From positions 1-64,000 of the forward strand of contig LLCB01000058.1 in assembly GCA_001414345.1 (NCBI GenBank): a DNA stretch of 64,000 nucleotides. Direction: 5' to 3'. Source of the DNA: Hymenoscyphus infarciens. Its lineage: Eukaryota > Ascomycota > Leotiomycetes > Helotiales > Helotiaceae. The notes beneath the pieces were generated by a model, which had not been told where the DNA came from, ran no database searches, and was given only the letters and a program-made list of their open reading frames with translations. The translations under genes and the position numbers were made by a program. Positions 1 through 12,426 of this stretch are shown piece by piece; position 1 is the first letter of the stretch, and every line of letters begins with the position of its first letter.

Positions 1-298
1 CTAATATTAGAACTTATAACTTAAGTCTACTAAGTATCTAAAGTTCTAATAGTAGAACTTATAACTTAAGTCTAGTATATATCTTAAGTTCTAATATTAG
101 AACTTATAACCTAGGTCTAGTAGATATCATAAGTTCTAATATTAGAACTTATAACTTAAGTCTAGTATATATCTTAAGTTCTAATATTAGAACTTATAAC
201 TTAAGTCTAATATATCTTAAGTTCTAATATTAGAACTTATAACTTAAGTCTAGTATATATTATAAGTTCTAATATTAGAACTTAAAATTTAAGTCTCT
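1..298. repeat. 45-bp tandem repeat, about 6.6 copies
   Basis: Units of about 45 bp start at 1, 46, 91, 136, 181 and then slightly shortened. Each contains the palindromic core TTCTAATATTAGAA followed by ACTTATAACTTAAGTCTA. Copies differ by a few substitutions and one 2-bp deletion. The repeat begins at or before the window edge, so its true length is unknown. Confidence 0.9.
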
Positions 299-1561
299 CC
301 TTTACTCTATGTCTAATGCTTTTATACCTTTTTTTCCTAGCTTCTTAACTAATATAAATTATATGTGTTATTAATTCTTATTACTATAATAGGTATATTC
401 TCTATAGCTCTTTCTTCTTAAAGACTCTATAATTCGATTCTATCTCTAGTTATAACTTGTTATTGCCCTTTCTTTTAAAAACGTCCTTACTAATACTAGA
501 GATTAATATCTGAAACCATTTTTCTAAATACTATATTATTGAATATCGAACTATAATCTTTCTCTCTTATAAAGATAACATTGTCTTGAATATTATTATA
601 AAAACTAACGGAACCGACACCCCCTTCCCTAATATTATTCTTACTAACATTGTAAGTATTTCTTTAGAATTTTAGACACGTATTTAATTATTATATAGAT
701 AACCTGTCGTCTCCTCTCCCTCTAGCTTCGTAATCTACTATATAATAATCAACTATAATTCTTAGGGAACTTAGAGTTATGCTATAGTAGCTACTTTGGC
801 CGAGTATATTACCTACTCTTCTATAGCTATTATAGTAATAAATTCTTCTAGCTGCTAGTATTATGCTAAGAGCTTAAGAGGACGTTTAGGCTACGTTAAC
901 TGTTGTAGATATCTAAGCTAAATTAGAAAAGGATTTTCTATAATTAAGAATGCTTTAAGAATAAGAGCGACTTACTCTTAATTAATAATGCCCTTAAAGC
1001 TACTAAAGACGCCTAAATCCCCTTAGCTAATTTACCTTAGTTTAAGTATAATAGGAAGCGAAAAAGGATAGGAGATTATAAGAGGAAAAGATAAGAGTAT
1101 CTTTTATATATAAAGGGTTACTATAATAGATTAAAGAAGATAAGGATATTACTCTTCTTTAAGTCCTAATAGTATACTATAGATCCGAGAACATAATATA
1201 TTACCTAAGACGACCTATGCCCTATAGTAGACGACCTTATATTAAAATCTACTTATAGTTTATTACTTAGTTCGCCTATGATTAAGACTATAGTAGAAAT
1301 AGTAAATATAAGTAGACTAATAGATATATGTTTTTATAGATTTAATAGTGAATTGTTATTTTCTAGTAATTTGAGTTTAATCTGTGACTTCTAAGCGAGG
1401 CCTAGCTAGCGGGTGTATTCGAGTATTAGAAATCCTCGCTATATTACCCTCTATTATTCTAATCTAATATTAATAATACTAGAATTAATATAACACTGTT
1501 AGAATAGATTTATAAAACCTTTTTACTTCCTCTGGCCTCTGGGATTTAGACACTTAAAGTC

Positions 1562-1640
1562 AGATAATTAAAGCTAGATAATTAAAGCTAGACAATTAAA
1601 GCTAGATAATTAAAGCTAGATAATTAAATCTAGATAATTT
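1562..1640. repeat. 14-bp tandem repeat (GATAATTAAAGCTA), about 5.5 copies
   Basis: The unit GATAATTAAAGCTA is repeated head to tail with single C/T differences (GACAATT, AATCTA). It lies inside the RIP-decayed block and the variants are mainly transitions, as RIP would give. Confidence 0.85.
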
Positions 1641-4593
1641 TAGAGAACGTGTATTAGATACTAGAGCATTTACGATAACATATGTAACCTCTCTACGCTA
1701 TAGAACGTATTGCGAATTCTGCTTAGGTATAACTTTCTTTATTTGTAGAAGACTATATTAATTATCTTAGAACTTGTTAAAATAGATAGTATAAGAGTTT
1801 AACTGCTATCCTGGTACTAGGGTAATACTGGGCCTCTATATATAGATAACTTAATAGACTACGCTTAATAGTATACCGATGCTATAGGGAAGAACAAGCA
1901 CGGGAAGGTCGAAATACTATCTACTAGCTTTCTAGAAGCCTTGCTGATTATTCTATATAGAGACCTGCTCTTAACTCTTATCAACTTCGTTGTTTTAAAC
2001 TACTTAGTTTTAAGGAGTACATACAAACCGAGAACAACGGGAAGAAAATACAAGCTCTTAGTAGTCCTAGTAGTAAAAATTTAAATATAAGAGAGTATAA
2101 TAATATAAGGTTGAATAGAGGGTTAGATAATAGTGGTATTAATAGGAGCATATTTTAAGAACTAAGGCTGTTATAGTTTTAACCTTACCGTTATACTTTT
2201 TAACACCTTATTATATCTTACTTTACTAAACGCGACTTCTCTAATTATACTCCTCTTAATCTATTATAGGGTTTCTCTACCTTCTAGGATTCTCCTTTTA
2301 GTATAGTACCTTCTAGGGACTCTTACGCTTCCTCTGTCTTTTACTTTTACGATTCTAACTCCTCTTGCGACTCTCTTAACTTCGACTCTCTTAACTTCGA
2401 CTCTTATAATAATAAGTTACTTAATCGAACCTTTACGTTAATTGATCTTGACCTAGAATTCTAAGCTGTAAATGACCTTGTACTAAGTGGTATTAACTCT
2501 CTAGAACACGAGCGTGTAGAAGGTAGCCTAGGCTCCTTACGCACCTTAAACCATACCCTCGCCGAAGTCGCTGTAGGTACCTTACGCGTCGAAGTCGCTG
2601 TAGGCATCTACTGCGCTAACTCTGCTGAAGGTAAATAACGTACCCCTCTTTTCGACGCTCTTAAGAACAACCTTTAACCTTACTTAAACTACTATTATAT
2701 ACCCCTTTTATAGAAGACTAGCTATATTATTAATAATCTAGACCTCTAATTTAAGCTAGGGTAATAACTATTCCTCTTACCTTAACCTAAACCTGATTTA
2801 TCTATTAGACTTCCTTTATTAGTACTATGTTAAGAGAGTATCTTACTTCTATTAAAATTAGTAGTAAACCTTAGTATATATATATATATAAGTGTTTATA
2901 ATCTTTCTTTATTAATTAGTTAACTAAATAAAAGATATAGGCTCTTATAAGCGATAACCTCTCTAAACTAAGTAAGTAAACATCGACGAAATCTACTATA
3001 AACGACTCTCTTATACGTTCTTAAGCTGTTTTACTTCTCTCTTGCCTTTTCGACTATCTTCTAGAGCCTTTATAAACAATGGTAGGCTCTTCTGTTTATA
3101 GCTTGTCTACGACTTAGCTAAATAATGATGAATATTTAAAATAAAATAGTATGCTATCTACTAAAGATAGGGGAAATAAGGTCTATTATAGTGAGGAGAT
3201 GAGACAAGCTAGGAAGTATATTAATAGCATTTTTATAGGATTACTTTCGTAGGATATATTACTAGGTTCTATAAAAGAAGTTAGAATAGAACTCGATAAG
3301 GGCTCTTGACATAACGAAGCGATAATGCTTTATAAAAGTAGGTAATTGATTCTTCTTAATAAATAATAGCTTTGTGTCTTAGATAGACTCGAGGCTATTA
3401 AAAAGCATCTAAGATAAGATAGTATTAATTATGTTCTTAATTAATTATAGGTTAATAAAGATAGAGTACTCTTAAAACGTCTCTTAACTAGATAGGATCT
3501 AAGTGTTAAAGTCTATCTACTAAAGGCTTATATTCTAAAGTGTAACGTTACTCTAGGATATTAACTCGACGCTTTCTTTGAGCATAGTTAGAAGGTATTA
3601 AATTATACTAATATTAAGGCTTAGACATATATAGTAGATGTTCTTCTTATATTCTTAAATAAAGAGTGGAAAACGTTTGATTTGTCTTAATAACTAGACA
3701 GAGTCTTATAACGCTAAAAGGCTGGTGCTGCTGCTACTTATTATAAAGCTGAGTTTATATTATAGCTACGAAGACACTCTAAGTCTTTTTAAGAACTACC
3801 TTATATGTTTTGTAAGAGTATAATATTTAGTATCTATGTATTATTAGAGAAGGCTTTGATTTCTGTTTATTAGGAAGGAGAGATGGAATAGCCCTCTTAT
3901 AAGATTCTAGAAGGTCTTAAAGACCTTTTGTCTATTTTCTATAAAGTAGACCTCTTTGAATTTAACCTTAAGACTAAAGCTGGTATTATTGATTTCTATT
4001 GAAAATATTAGTATATTCTCGACTAGGCTATTGAATTCTGATAATATATTAACGAGATCTTATCTAAGGTTCTAGTAGAACTTGTTATAGATATTGTCTT
4101 AACCTCTAGTAAGCGATCTTTAAAAGGTATATTATCTATATCTAGAGATGATATCTTTATCGAGAGTACTAGTAAAAGAGGTAAACGAACCTTAAGAGGT
4201 AGTACGAGTAATTTAGCTATATATACGCCTTCTATGTCTATTTACGCGTCTAGTATGCTTAATACGCCTAAAACTCTAACACCTCTTATATTTTACTCTC
4301 GTTAGACTAGCTAATTTCGTCCTAATCTATCTAAACGCTGTCGTTAACCTTATAAATCCCCCTCTAATCTACTTAAGGAACCTAGTATAAGGCTAAGCAT
4401 GGGTCTGCCTCTACTACTACCTAGGTTCGGTTAATGAATTTACTAGGTTACTATTAGAGAGGCTTTTTAATAAGTAAGCTATATTTTGTGAGAGGTTTGT
4501 CTTTCTTCTTAGTAAGGTATTGCTTATTACCTAGTAAAGTTGTTTTAGAACTTAACTATTAGTTGCTTCTCTTTTATAAAATTTTTAGTCTTG

Positions 4594-4672
4594 GCTTTTT
4601 CCTTTGGCTTTTTCTTTTAGCTTTTTCCTTTGGTAGCTTTTTCCTTTGATAGCTTTTTCCTTTAGTAGCTTT
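4594..4672. repeat. Short tandem repeat of GCTTTTTCCTTTGG type
   Basis: About six copies of a pyrimidine-rich 13-16 bp unit (GCTTTTTCCTTTGGTA and variants) in a row. On the minus strand this would encode a Lys/Ala-rich low-complexity stretch, so it may be a relic of a coding repeat; no frame remains to prove it. Confidence 0.75.
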
Positions 4673-5920
4673 TTTATTCGACGTTTTTCTTCTTTAGTGT
4701 TTATCTCTTATTAGAATTTAATAAAAGTACTATAAATTATAATATATCTCTATACCTCGAGCGTCTAATCTCTAGCTTACTTCTTAACTCTCGGTTTTTT
4801 AAAACATCGGTTATAGCTAGTATTGTTTTACTTTACCTCTCTTACTTACGACTATAATAATTTTCTATTATAAATTCTCTTAACGATTATTCGAGTTACT
4901 TTAGTACTATATTAACGACCTTACCCTAGTAAGGGGGATAAGACTCTTTAGTTTAGAGGGGACTTAATTTAATAGATATATGAGATTCTTTGCTTAGTTA
5001 TAGCTATATACTAGCTAGAAGAACCTGGATTTGATATAAATGGATAGGAATTAGTATATACCTTAACTATAGATAGCTTATATATAGTAAAGATTATTAA
5101 TTTTAATAATCTATTTACTCTATACTAGTAAAGAGAATTTTTAAGAATACCTCGCTTTTGAGAATTGCTAATTCTAGCTAAAAGCTAGGTATTTAAAAGC
5201 TCTCTACTATATTCTAAGCACTCTAACTCTTAAAAAATTCTTAACTTTAAATTTAAAGAGATGATTAATACTATTAATATTATTCTTATTCTGCTTTTTG
5301 TTTTTAGATAGACTTCTCTTTTGAAGTATAAGCTTAGGTTTTTATTTTTTTAAATACGAGGATTTAAGCGATGTTAGATATAGCTATATAGCTGTTTTAG
5401 AGTACTAAATCCAAATATATAACCTTGAGAACTATTATAAATTATTTACTAGGTTCTACTTTTCCTTACTAATAGCTACTCTTTCTAACTCTTTAACTTA
5501 CCTTTAACTCGACACCTCTCTCTCTTAACTATATAACTCCTTCTATATCTTTTAATATCCTTATAACTCCTCTCTCTATTAAGCGCATTTATAATCGTCT
5601 AGTACTAAAATCTATTATCGTATCTTCTACCTACTACCTTTTTTATTCTATATTAAGGCGCTCCTACGATTTTATCTTAGCTCTACTATTATTACCTTTC
5701 GTACCTATACTTCTATCTAGGTAGGCCTATATCTAGGCTCTACTATTATTACATTCGCGCTTTTACAATTCTCTCTAAGCTCTATTATCGGCTTTCTATC
5801 CTTCCCTCTCTTATAATCTATCTAGCTTTATCTAGGTAGGTTTACTATTATAGTTACTATTTACTAGATATTAATTAACTAATAGCTATCGTTGTTATAG
5901 AAATATCATCGGTTAATAAT

Positions 5921-6268
5921 AAAGAACTCCTTCGAGAGATCCTCTTAAAGTTAGGCTAAACTAACTTTAGTATAGGCTTCGATAGTATAGACGAATAACG
6001 TAGACACGCTAATAAAGATAAGCAGTTCTTCTTTATAAAGGGTGCCGTTCGGTAGTGGTAATTCCTATGTAAATTATTCCTTATTAAATCGTAAGCTAGA
6101 TTTAATAAACTGTTTACTATCTCTAATAAATTAAAAGCTTAAGTACGCGAATAGGAGGACCTTATAATCCCTCTTTATAAGATCGAGTAATAAAAGGAAT
6201 AATTATCCGCTCTTGCTGATAACTATAAGGAGACTTTATAAGAGACTTAGATCTAATATAGTATTATA
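5921..6268 (+). pseudogene. Ghost reading frame of a RIP-inactivated element
   Basis: Reading this stretch in frame from 5921 gives protein-like sequence (for example KELLREILLKLG, IGFDSID, LSALADNYKETL) broken by 13 stop codons. All 13 are TAA or TAG and none is TGA, as expected if CAA/CAG glutamine codons were turned into stops by C-to-T mutation on the coding strand. The apparent protein is charged and Gln-rich if the stops are read as Gln, compatible with a transposon gag-like or DNA-binding protein, but I cannot assign a family. No restored sequence is given. Confidence 0.55.
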
Positions 6269-6950
6269 GTAGTAAGCTTTAATTAATTAATAGCTAAAAT
6301 AAGCTAATACTAATATCTATAGCTTAAGAAATTCTATGCCGATGCTAGGTTAGATGTTACTAATATGATTAAGTCTAACGAGGTAGGTGATTAAGTAACT
6401 TCCTTTTATTAAGTCTAACTAACTTATTAGATAGTTGTAAGTTTATAAGTTAAAGAGAAAGTATTAATAGAAGAACCTTGAGGAAGATATAGTAGTATTA
6501 TTACTAAAGAAGTCTTGTATTTACACCCTAGCATCTTCTAAGGCTAAGGTTCTAGCTATTATCGTTAAAATTGAAGATTCTAACGCTGAAGGGGATAATT
6601 AAGTATCAGATTCGCTCTCTAGTATTAGAAAGCGTTTAACATATTCTTTTACGATTTAGGTAGAATTTTCTCTCTCGTTAGTAATAGCTTTCTCTTATAC
6701 TTGGTCTCTCTTTTTTAGCTTTTCATAACTATTGATTTGTTTTTCGGGAGTTTTTCTTATCATGATTACACGGTTGTCTAGTGAGGAATTAGCACATAAG
6801 ACACGTAGTAGATACAAAAAATCATAACTTGTTATTTATTAAATCTGAAACTTTAAAGCTAGTTCTGGTAATATTTAGCTAGCGCTAGTATCTGATTTAC
6901 TCTCTAAAGAATAATTCCTCTTTTCTCGATATGTTAAAAAGTTTACGTGC

Positions 6951-9264
6951 GGAAAGTGGCGAGCCGCGCTTTGCGCCTTCTAGACTCACATAAGGGTGGC
7001 TTCTTATTATAGCGAACGTGCCTCCGGAAGGGCATCTCTTGTTTAATTTTATATGCATGAGGTGCATAATTCTCGAGACTTTTTTCTGAGCATTAACCTA
7101 ATTTACTTAAAAAAGACTTCAAGATTGAGTCTCTTATAATCCTAGTTTTTAACTTGTACTTCTGCCTCTGAACTTCAAACTACTATTCTGCCACCCAACA
7201 AAAGTTTTGTTTTCTTTCTTCGTAGATCTCAATCTCTATTCGATTAACACTTTCTTCAAAATGGAAATCCCAGTGGTTGGGTATATCTCCGATGCAAATA
7301 CCTTCAAAGTCTTCCCTCGCCGTTTTGATATCCAGCACTTACAAGTCTCCAAATCCTGGAGAAATCTCCTCAGAAGCCTACTCTATATCTACCTTCACGG
7401 ACACCTAGTCTGACTACACTGAGATAGCATTGCGTATGAAAGACTAGAAAACAGCGCGAAATTCTTGTGTGTGCACACCTAACATGTGCATTTCTTTTGA
7501 AGCAAGATTATCTATCTATTACTTATTTACCACTTCTCTCGATCAATACAACCAAAAAAGGCAAAACGAGAATGAACTTAGAGAACTCCTTTTTCATAAA
7601 GTTATTTAGAATGTTCGGAGCAATTGACTTGATGCAATGAAGTAAATGTAATTATCAGATGTTCGCCTATATCTTTGTATCCATTCTTCTCGCAACTTCA
7701 ATGTCTCAATTAAATTACCCCAACCATGGGGTATACTTTTACTCTTTAAATAAATATACAACAGCAGTGAAGATTAAGACTAGCAAGTTTCCTAAATAAG
7801 GAGATCAGACGATTCAGACCGCAATTCGAAATTAGCGCCCCTCTCCCTCCATACCAAGACAGCCGGAAAGACCTAGATAGATATAAAATTGAGGAATCGG
7901 AAAAAATACTGTCCTCGTCTCAATCGCCACAATATAATAGCAGCGAATATCTCATATAGAACCGCAACTCAACATTAGAGCTTTTGCCTCGGCTTCTTGA
8001 AATCTCCCGTATCTTTAGAGTGGAGTTTGGAAAAATATGGATTATGCGGCTATGCCTGTTCATCTCGCATGTCATCGTCTTCGTCCAGGGCGGGATGAGA
8101 AGGAAGGAACGACCTATCCCAGCAGGTTTGTTTCCTGGTAGTAATCAATCGCCTAGAATTAGACAAGACTTTAAGGCGAGAAGGGGTGGTTGTCAAAGAG
8201 CTTCAACAGAGCAGCCCGTGGTCTGTATGCTTACTCGCACGATGAACTCTGAAGCTAATGAGGGACTTGAAGGTAAGACAATGTCATACCCTGCTTGTGA
8301 AAATAACTCCAATAAATGTAGTCGACTGAGCAAAGGTGACACCCATACCCAACTCTCAAAGTCAATAGCAGAACCCGACGCCGCCCTCCAATTTACCCTA
8401 CCCTGCTCCTCTCGTCTCGGGCAGCCCAGAAAAGCTCTGCTAAAAGAGATCGTACCGGGTATGACTCTTGTGAAGATTGAGTCCATTGAAGTATAGCCCG
8501 TGGATGGGTTCTCACTGTGATTACTCCAGTAAACGCCTAATGGGACTCGGCAATCCCCAAAGACATCATGCAGATGCAAAGACTAGACAGAGTAAACTTC
8601 GGGTGAGAGGAATTTCCAAATTCGATGCAGTAAGTGTCTTCTCCGTGACACGGCGAGTTCAAGGTTGGGTTGAATCAGAAAGAGCGCCCTTCTCCTCTCT
8701 GGTTGTGTCAGGCATAAGTGGAGGAGGAACGAATTTGGCATGGTGACTCTCCCTCAGCAAGTTCAACTCACCAGACTGGACCTGCAAAGAATTTCTCTCT
8801 ATTTCTCTTTCTCTCATTACACTATCTCTCCCCCGTTGTAAGTAAAACTCTATGTTACAACCCCAACTCCCCCCTTAGCAATGCCATAAAAAAGAGAGGT
8901 AAACCCCAAGTATATATAATGTGTTGATACAATCCATGCCTCCTTCCCACCCGGTCCACCGATGACCTAAAAGCGCGGATATGAGAAAGGCCCATCTGTG
9001 TTGATACAGTTCCACTACCTTTCTAACCCCCCGAACCATGCCATGCCAATATATTCCCACCCCCATAAAACGCCCAAGAACACCAATCACCACCTCTTGC
9101 CATGAGAAAAAAAAAAGAAGCCACCAAATGCTCGCTCAATATACGGCACAAAATGAAGACCAGCAAAAGAAAATGCGCAAAGGAAATGCAAAATACCCGC
9201 ACTCCAAGCAAAAAAAGCCTCCTCAATCCTCATCTCAATCATCTCTCCATCCCGAACCTTGTAT
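6951..9264. other. Intergenic: boundary of RIP block and 3' flank of set9
   Basis: Normal base composition returns here. It holds only short overlapping frames on both strands. One of them (8044-8496) is listed separately as a weak candidate. A 50-codon frame at 7261-7413 starts with ATG and ends abruptly; it could be a remnant of a gene truncated at the repeat boundary. The last few hundred bases are probably the 3' UTR of the minus-strand set9 gene. Confidence 0.5.
8044..8496 (+). CDS. Weak candidate small secreted protein
   Basis: An uninterrupted frame of 150 codons begins at an ATG with a hydrophobic start (MRLCLFISHVIVFVQG) that looks like a signal peptide, followed by a basic stretch and several scattered cysteines. 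Against it: the amino-acid composition is otherwise unremarkable, another frame of 128 codons overlaps on the opposite strand, there is a good splice donor (GAAG followed by GTAAGA) inside near 8270, and I recognise no domain. The region borders the RIP block, a common place for effector-like genes, which is why it is recorded. It may well be chance. Confidence 0.2.
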   Translation: MRLCLFISHVIVFVQGGMRRKERPIPAGLFPGSNQSPRIRQDFKARRGGCQRASTEQPVVCMLTRTMNSEANEGLEGKTMSYPACENNSNKCSRLSKGDTHTQLSKSIAEPDAALQFTLPCSSRLGQPRKALLKEIVPGMTLVKIESIEV

Positions 9265-11763
9265 TCACACGGTTCGACGAGTCTTCTTGATAACACGAGT
9301 CCGTCGACTTCGGATCTCTGGCTCGGAATCCTCATCCTCTTCGTCCTCTTCTGGCTCGAGTGCTAGCTCCTCCTCGTCATCAGAGCTATCTTCATCTTCT
9401 TCCTCGTCGTCTGAAACCTCCCAGGCAACAGGCTTAGCTTTTTTCTTGTATGGTCCCCGTATCCAAACCCTCTCCGGCTTGTCTGGCTTGGCGGGTTTGG
9501 CAGACTTCTCTGGCTTGGCAGATTTTTCCGACTTCGCAGACTTGGAAGATTTAACAGGTTTGGCCGGCTTGTCAGCCTTCGCAGCTTTGACAACTTTTGG
9601 AGGTTTGGCGGCTTTCGTAGGCTTAAAACTCTTCTCAATAGGAACCTCGGAAGCCTCTTGTGTGAGACCTCGACTGGCACTTCCACTTCGATTGCGCTTC
9701 CTAACACTGCGCTCTTCCGCAGGCTCGATAAATCGATGGACAGTACGGTGGTCCAGAATTCGTTCTTCCGAGTCGTATCGTCCTTCTTTATCAGTCTTGG
9801 GCCACATATAGCCATACAACTTGCTATGACGTTCGCAGCGAGGGCATGAGGATCGCGTGAAGTAAGCATCTTCTTGTACGAAGGGTTCCTCACAAATCTT
9901 GCAATTGATCCAAGCACAGGCGGGTTTTGCTAGCAAAGCTGGCGTGAGAACGTAGTCTCCAGGGATCCTCGCAGGTCGCACTATTTCGGTGTGTGGGTTT
10001 GGAAAGGAGACGCCTCTCTTCTTCTTCTTTTTTACTGGCTCCTTGCTTTTTGAGCTAGCAGAATCCTCCTCGAGAGATCTCTTCTTGCCTTTCTTAGGAG
10101 AGCCTCGAGACTCTTGCGGGCTTTCATCAGACTCCACGCTTTCGCGTTCTGAAATAGAAGATTCGCCTGCAGCACTGCCGCTATCAACAGCAGGATGTTT
10201 CACAGAAGTCGAGTCACCAATGACAATCGTTTCCCCAGCTTCTGCTTGTTCTATTGGACCGGGATGAGGTATTTCGGGGTTCTTCGCCATTGGAATCGCA
10301 GCAATATACGAAGGGGGTACTTCAACAACAATCGTGTCATCATCGACAGAGGTGGCATCCGTTGAAGTGTGACCATCCTCAGCAGTTGTCGAGACGCTTC
10401 CACGTCTTGATGCGTCCAGAGGAGTAATAGGAGAAGGGTGGAAAGGGGCAGCCTCTGTCAAGTCAGATGGTTGTTCCTCTACCTTGATGCTATCTATAGC
10501 GGAAGTCTTCTCCTTTAGTGGTGAGGGGTTGAGGACTCCGGATTTTCGGCGTTTCGCTGGGGGCTCACTTGGCTCATCTGATTCTGTATTTTCAATCGAA
10601 TTTTCAGTATTCAAGAAGCTCTGCCGTTTCCGCTTCAGGTTTAATCCTCTAGGTTTTGGCTCGGCTGATGGAGAAGTTCCTGCTGGAGTTCCCATATTCT
10701 TGAATCGAGATAGTGACCTGGGAGTACCTTTCGGTACATGAGGGCGCAAATTCCAATCAGGCGTCTCGGATTGATATCTAGAGGACGGCGTTTCGGACTG
10801 TAGTCTTCTTCGAGCTCGTAGGGAGTAGCCTTTAAATGGCGATCCATTTTCAATCGATGGCTTCGGAGCATCCCCACTCTCGTCATCTTTTTCCTGGGAC
10901 CAGCCATTTGCACAGTTCTTTTCGCAGGTATTACACAAACATTCACAATTGTCTTCGCCAAAATAATTATCTCCTGTCAAACGAGTTAGATAATTTCCGG
11001 AATCGCGCTATAGTCGTAATCTTACCATATGTGACTGTAATTTCGTGACCAATTGCAATATCTCTGACAGCGATAATTTCCATTCCCGCACTTCCAGCAG
11101 TCATCAATTTCGCATTCGCCCCACAATCGTGATTCGCGAATCGTGCTGGTCCAAGGAATAGTGAAGCGGATTTGTTGCGGCTTGATACAACAATACTGAA
11201 ATCCCGGCGAGTTGATTTAATCATTTCCTCTTCCTCTTCAGTCATGGTAACTTGAATTCCACATAGATACTTGACAACCTGTCCCTTTCTTATATTTCGC
11301 CTCGCAATTATTGCCGCCTCGTGTGTATCGATCGTATACCGATTTGTCGTTGAAACCTCGAAAGGACAATCGGGTAAATAGATGTTGATGTACTTTTTCA
11401 GATGCCTTCTAAAGTCTTCCTTCTCCTTGTCCGTCTTCAAATTCTGCAGGAACCTCTCAAGGCCAGAAAGCTCGAGTAATTCCTTTTCTGCTTGCGTCGT
11501 GTCCTTTGCAATAATAACCTGCGTCTGGAGGATCTGCGCAACTACGCCTTCCGAGAGTCCCCGGGAGGCATGGTAGGCGCTCTTGTTTTTCCGGATCTTG
11601 GTCCAGTAGTAAACCTGTAACTATGCATTAGAAAGTGCGCTTTCCTAGTCGCAAGAGGAGTGGGATTTACTTGGTCAACCAGCGCATCCGTACACATGTC
11701 GTCGTAGGAGGTTAGTTGTGCCAGAGTAAGGCGCTGCTTCGGCGCAAAGTTTTTGGGAGACAT
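9265..11763 (-). CDS. set9: Histone-lysine N-methyltransferase SET9 (Suv4-20/KMT5 type, H4K20)
   Basis: Three exons: 11763-11671, 11614-11026 and 10973-9265 (796 aa). The start ATG gives [17 protein letters not shown]; an upstream in-frame TTG was not used. The N-terminal part has the SET9-typical segment [14 protein letters not shown]. The SET domain follows at about residues 120-260 with the cofactor/catalytic motif ANHDCGAN and the EITVTYGDNYFG strand, reformed exactly across the second intron. A cysteine-rich post-SET knot ([13 protein letters not shown]) comes next. The long C-terminal half is low complexity: serine/acidic stretches, a Lys-Pro-Ala-rich array near residues 690-730 and a strongly acidic tail. 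A CxxC pair ([10 protein letters not shown], then SCPRC) lies near residue 610. By family knowledge the enzyme di/trimethylates H4K20 in the nucleus. It shares its upstream region with the divergent uL14m gene. Confidence 0.93.
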
Positions 11764-12426
11764 CTTGATTACGGACAATCCGATCTTGTTTCTCGTCTAT
11801 GCGACAACTTGGTGGTATGTTGGTGTTGTTGTGAAAATGGTCCTGGAATGAGCGTCGAGTGAGTTTGCGCACCAAAGGAGTGGGTGGTTGGAAACGAGTT
11901 TTAGGTAGTGAGTGAATTGAGTTGGACCAAAGAAGGTAACCCCTTTCGAAAATAATGCTCCGCCTTGCCTGCGCAAGCAGACAAATCTCACCTCGTGGGC
12001 GCCCTCGAATTCGTGAAATGTATGCTGGCTGCTAAAGGGGCGGCGCACCTCTTTCTCAGCTCAGCAGCGGGTTGCAGTCGCAGTGTACGGAGTTACTTGT
12101 TGATCGTGCCAGGGATCGAGACTCGCTGATGCATGTATGTGGTTGGAGGGAGATGAAAATAGAAACGCTTGTCGAAAGAGTTTTCGCGAAAGGATGAAAA
12201 ATAGGAACCAGTCAAGGTCTGACAGATTTTCAAAATCGAATTCAAGAGTTTATCTGTTCAAGAAAAGCAGAGCGCTGGGATTGCACATCTATTGTTATTG
12301 AGATGGCGGGTCGACTTATACGCTAAACCCGAAAGGGGCATTCATCCTTGGAATTCCCATTCCCAGCTGGCGGACAAAGCCGAGCAGACCACATCTAGAT
12401 TTTTGAGGCTATTGTCAACCGTCGCA
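11764..12426. promoter_or_regulatory. Shared upstream region of set9 and mitochondrial uL14 genes
   Basis: 663 bp between two divergent start codons. No clear TATA box or repeated operator was seen. It must contain both 5' UTRs and both promoters. Confidence 0.5.

Larger units (their letters stand above)
1..6950. repeat. RIP-decayed AT-rich repeat block, gene-free
   Basis: The block is extremely rich in TA and in TTA/CTA/TAG/TAA words and visibly poor in CA and TG dinucleotides, the pattern left by RIP converting CpA to TpA on both strands. No open frame of useful length survives. It ends abruptly near 6950, where ordinary base composition resumes. It probably consists of several nested dead transposons with tandem repeats, but no transposase, reverse transcriptase or LTR could be named. 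This is inferred from composition and from the decayed frame at 5921-6268. A dinucleotide count (TA/AT and CA+TG over AC+GT) would quantify it. Confidence 0.88.

Noticed and set aside
1..6950. CRISPR-like array from the regular 45-bp repeats
   Set aside because: Repeats are directly adjacent without unique spacers, and the genome is clearly eukaryotic.
7261..7413. 50-codon frame at the edge of the RIP block
   Set aside because: Protein-like but short, with no splice partner found; kept only as a possible gene fragment.
8193..8579. 128-codon minus-strand frame
   Set aside because: Overlaps another frame on the opposite strand, with no domain; most likely a chance frame in GC-moderate sequence.
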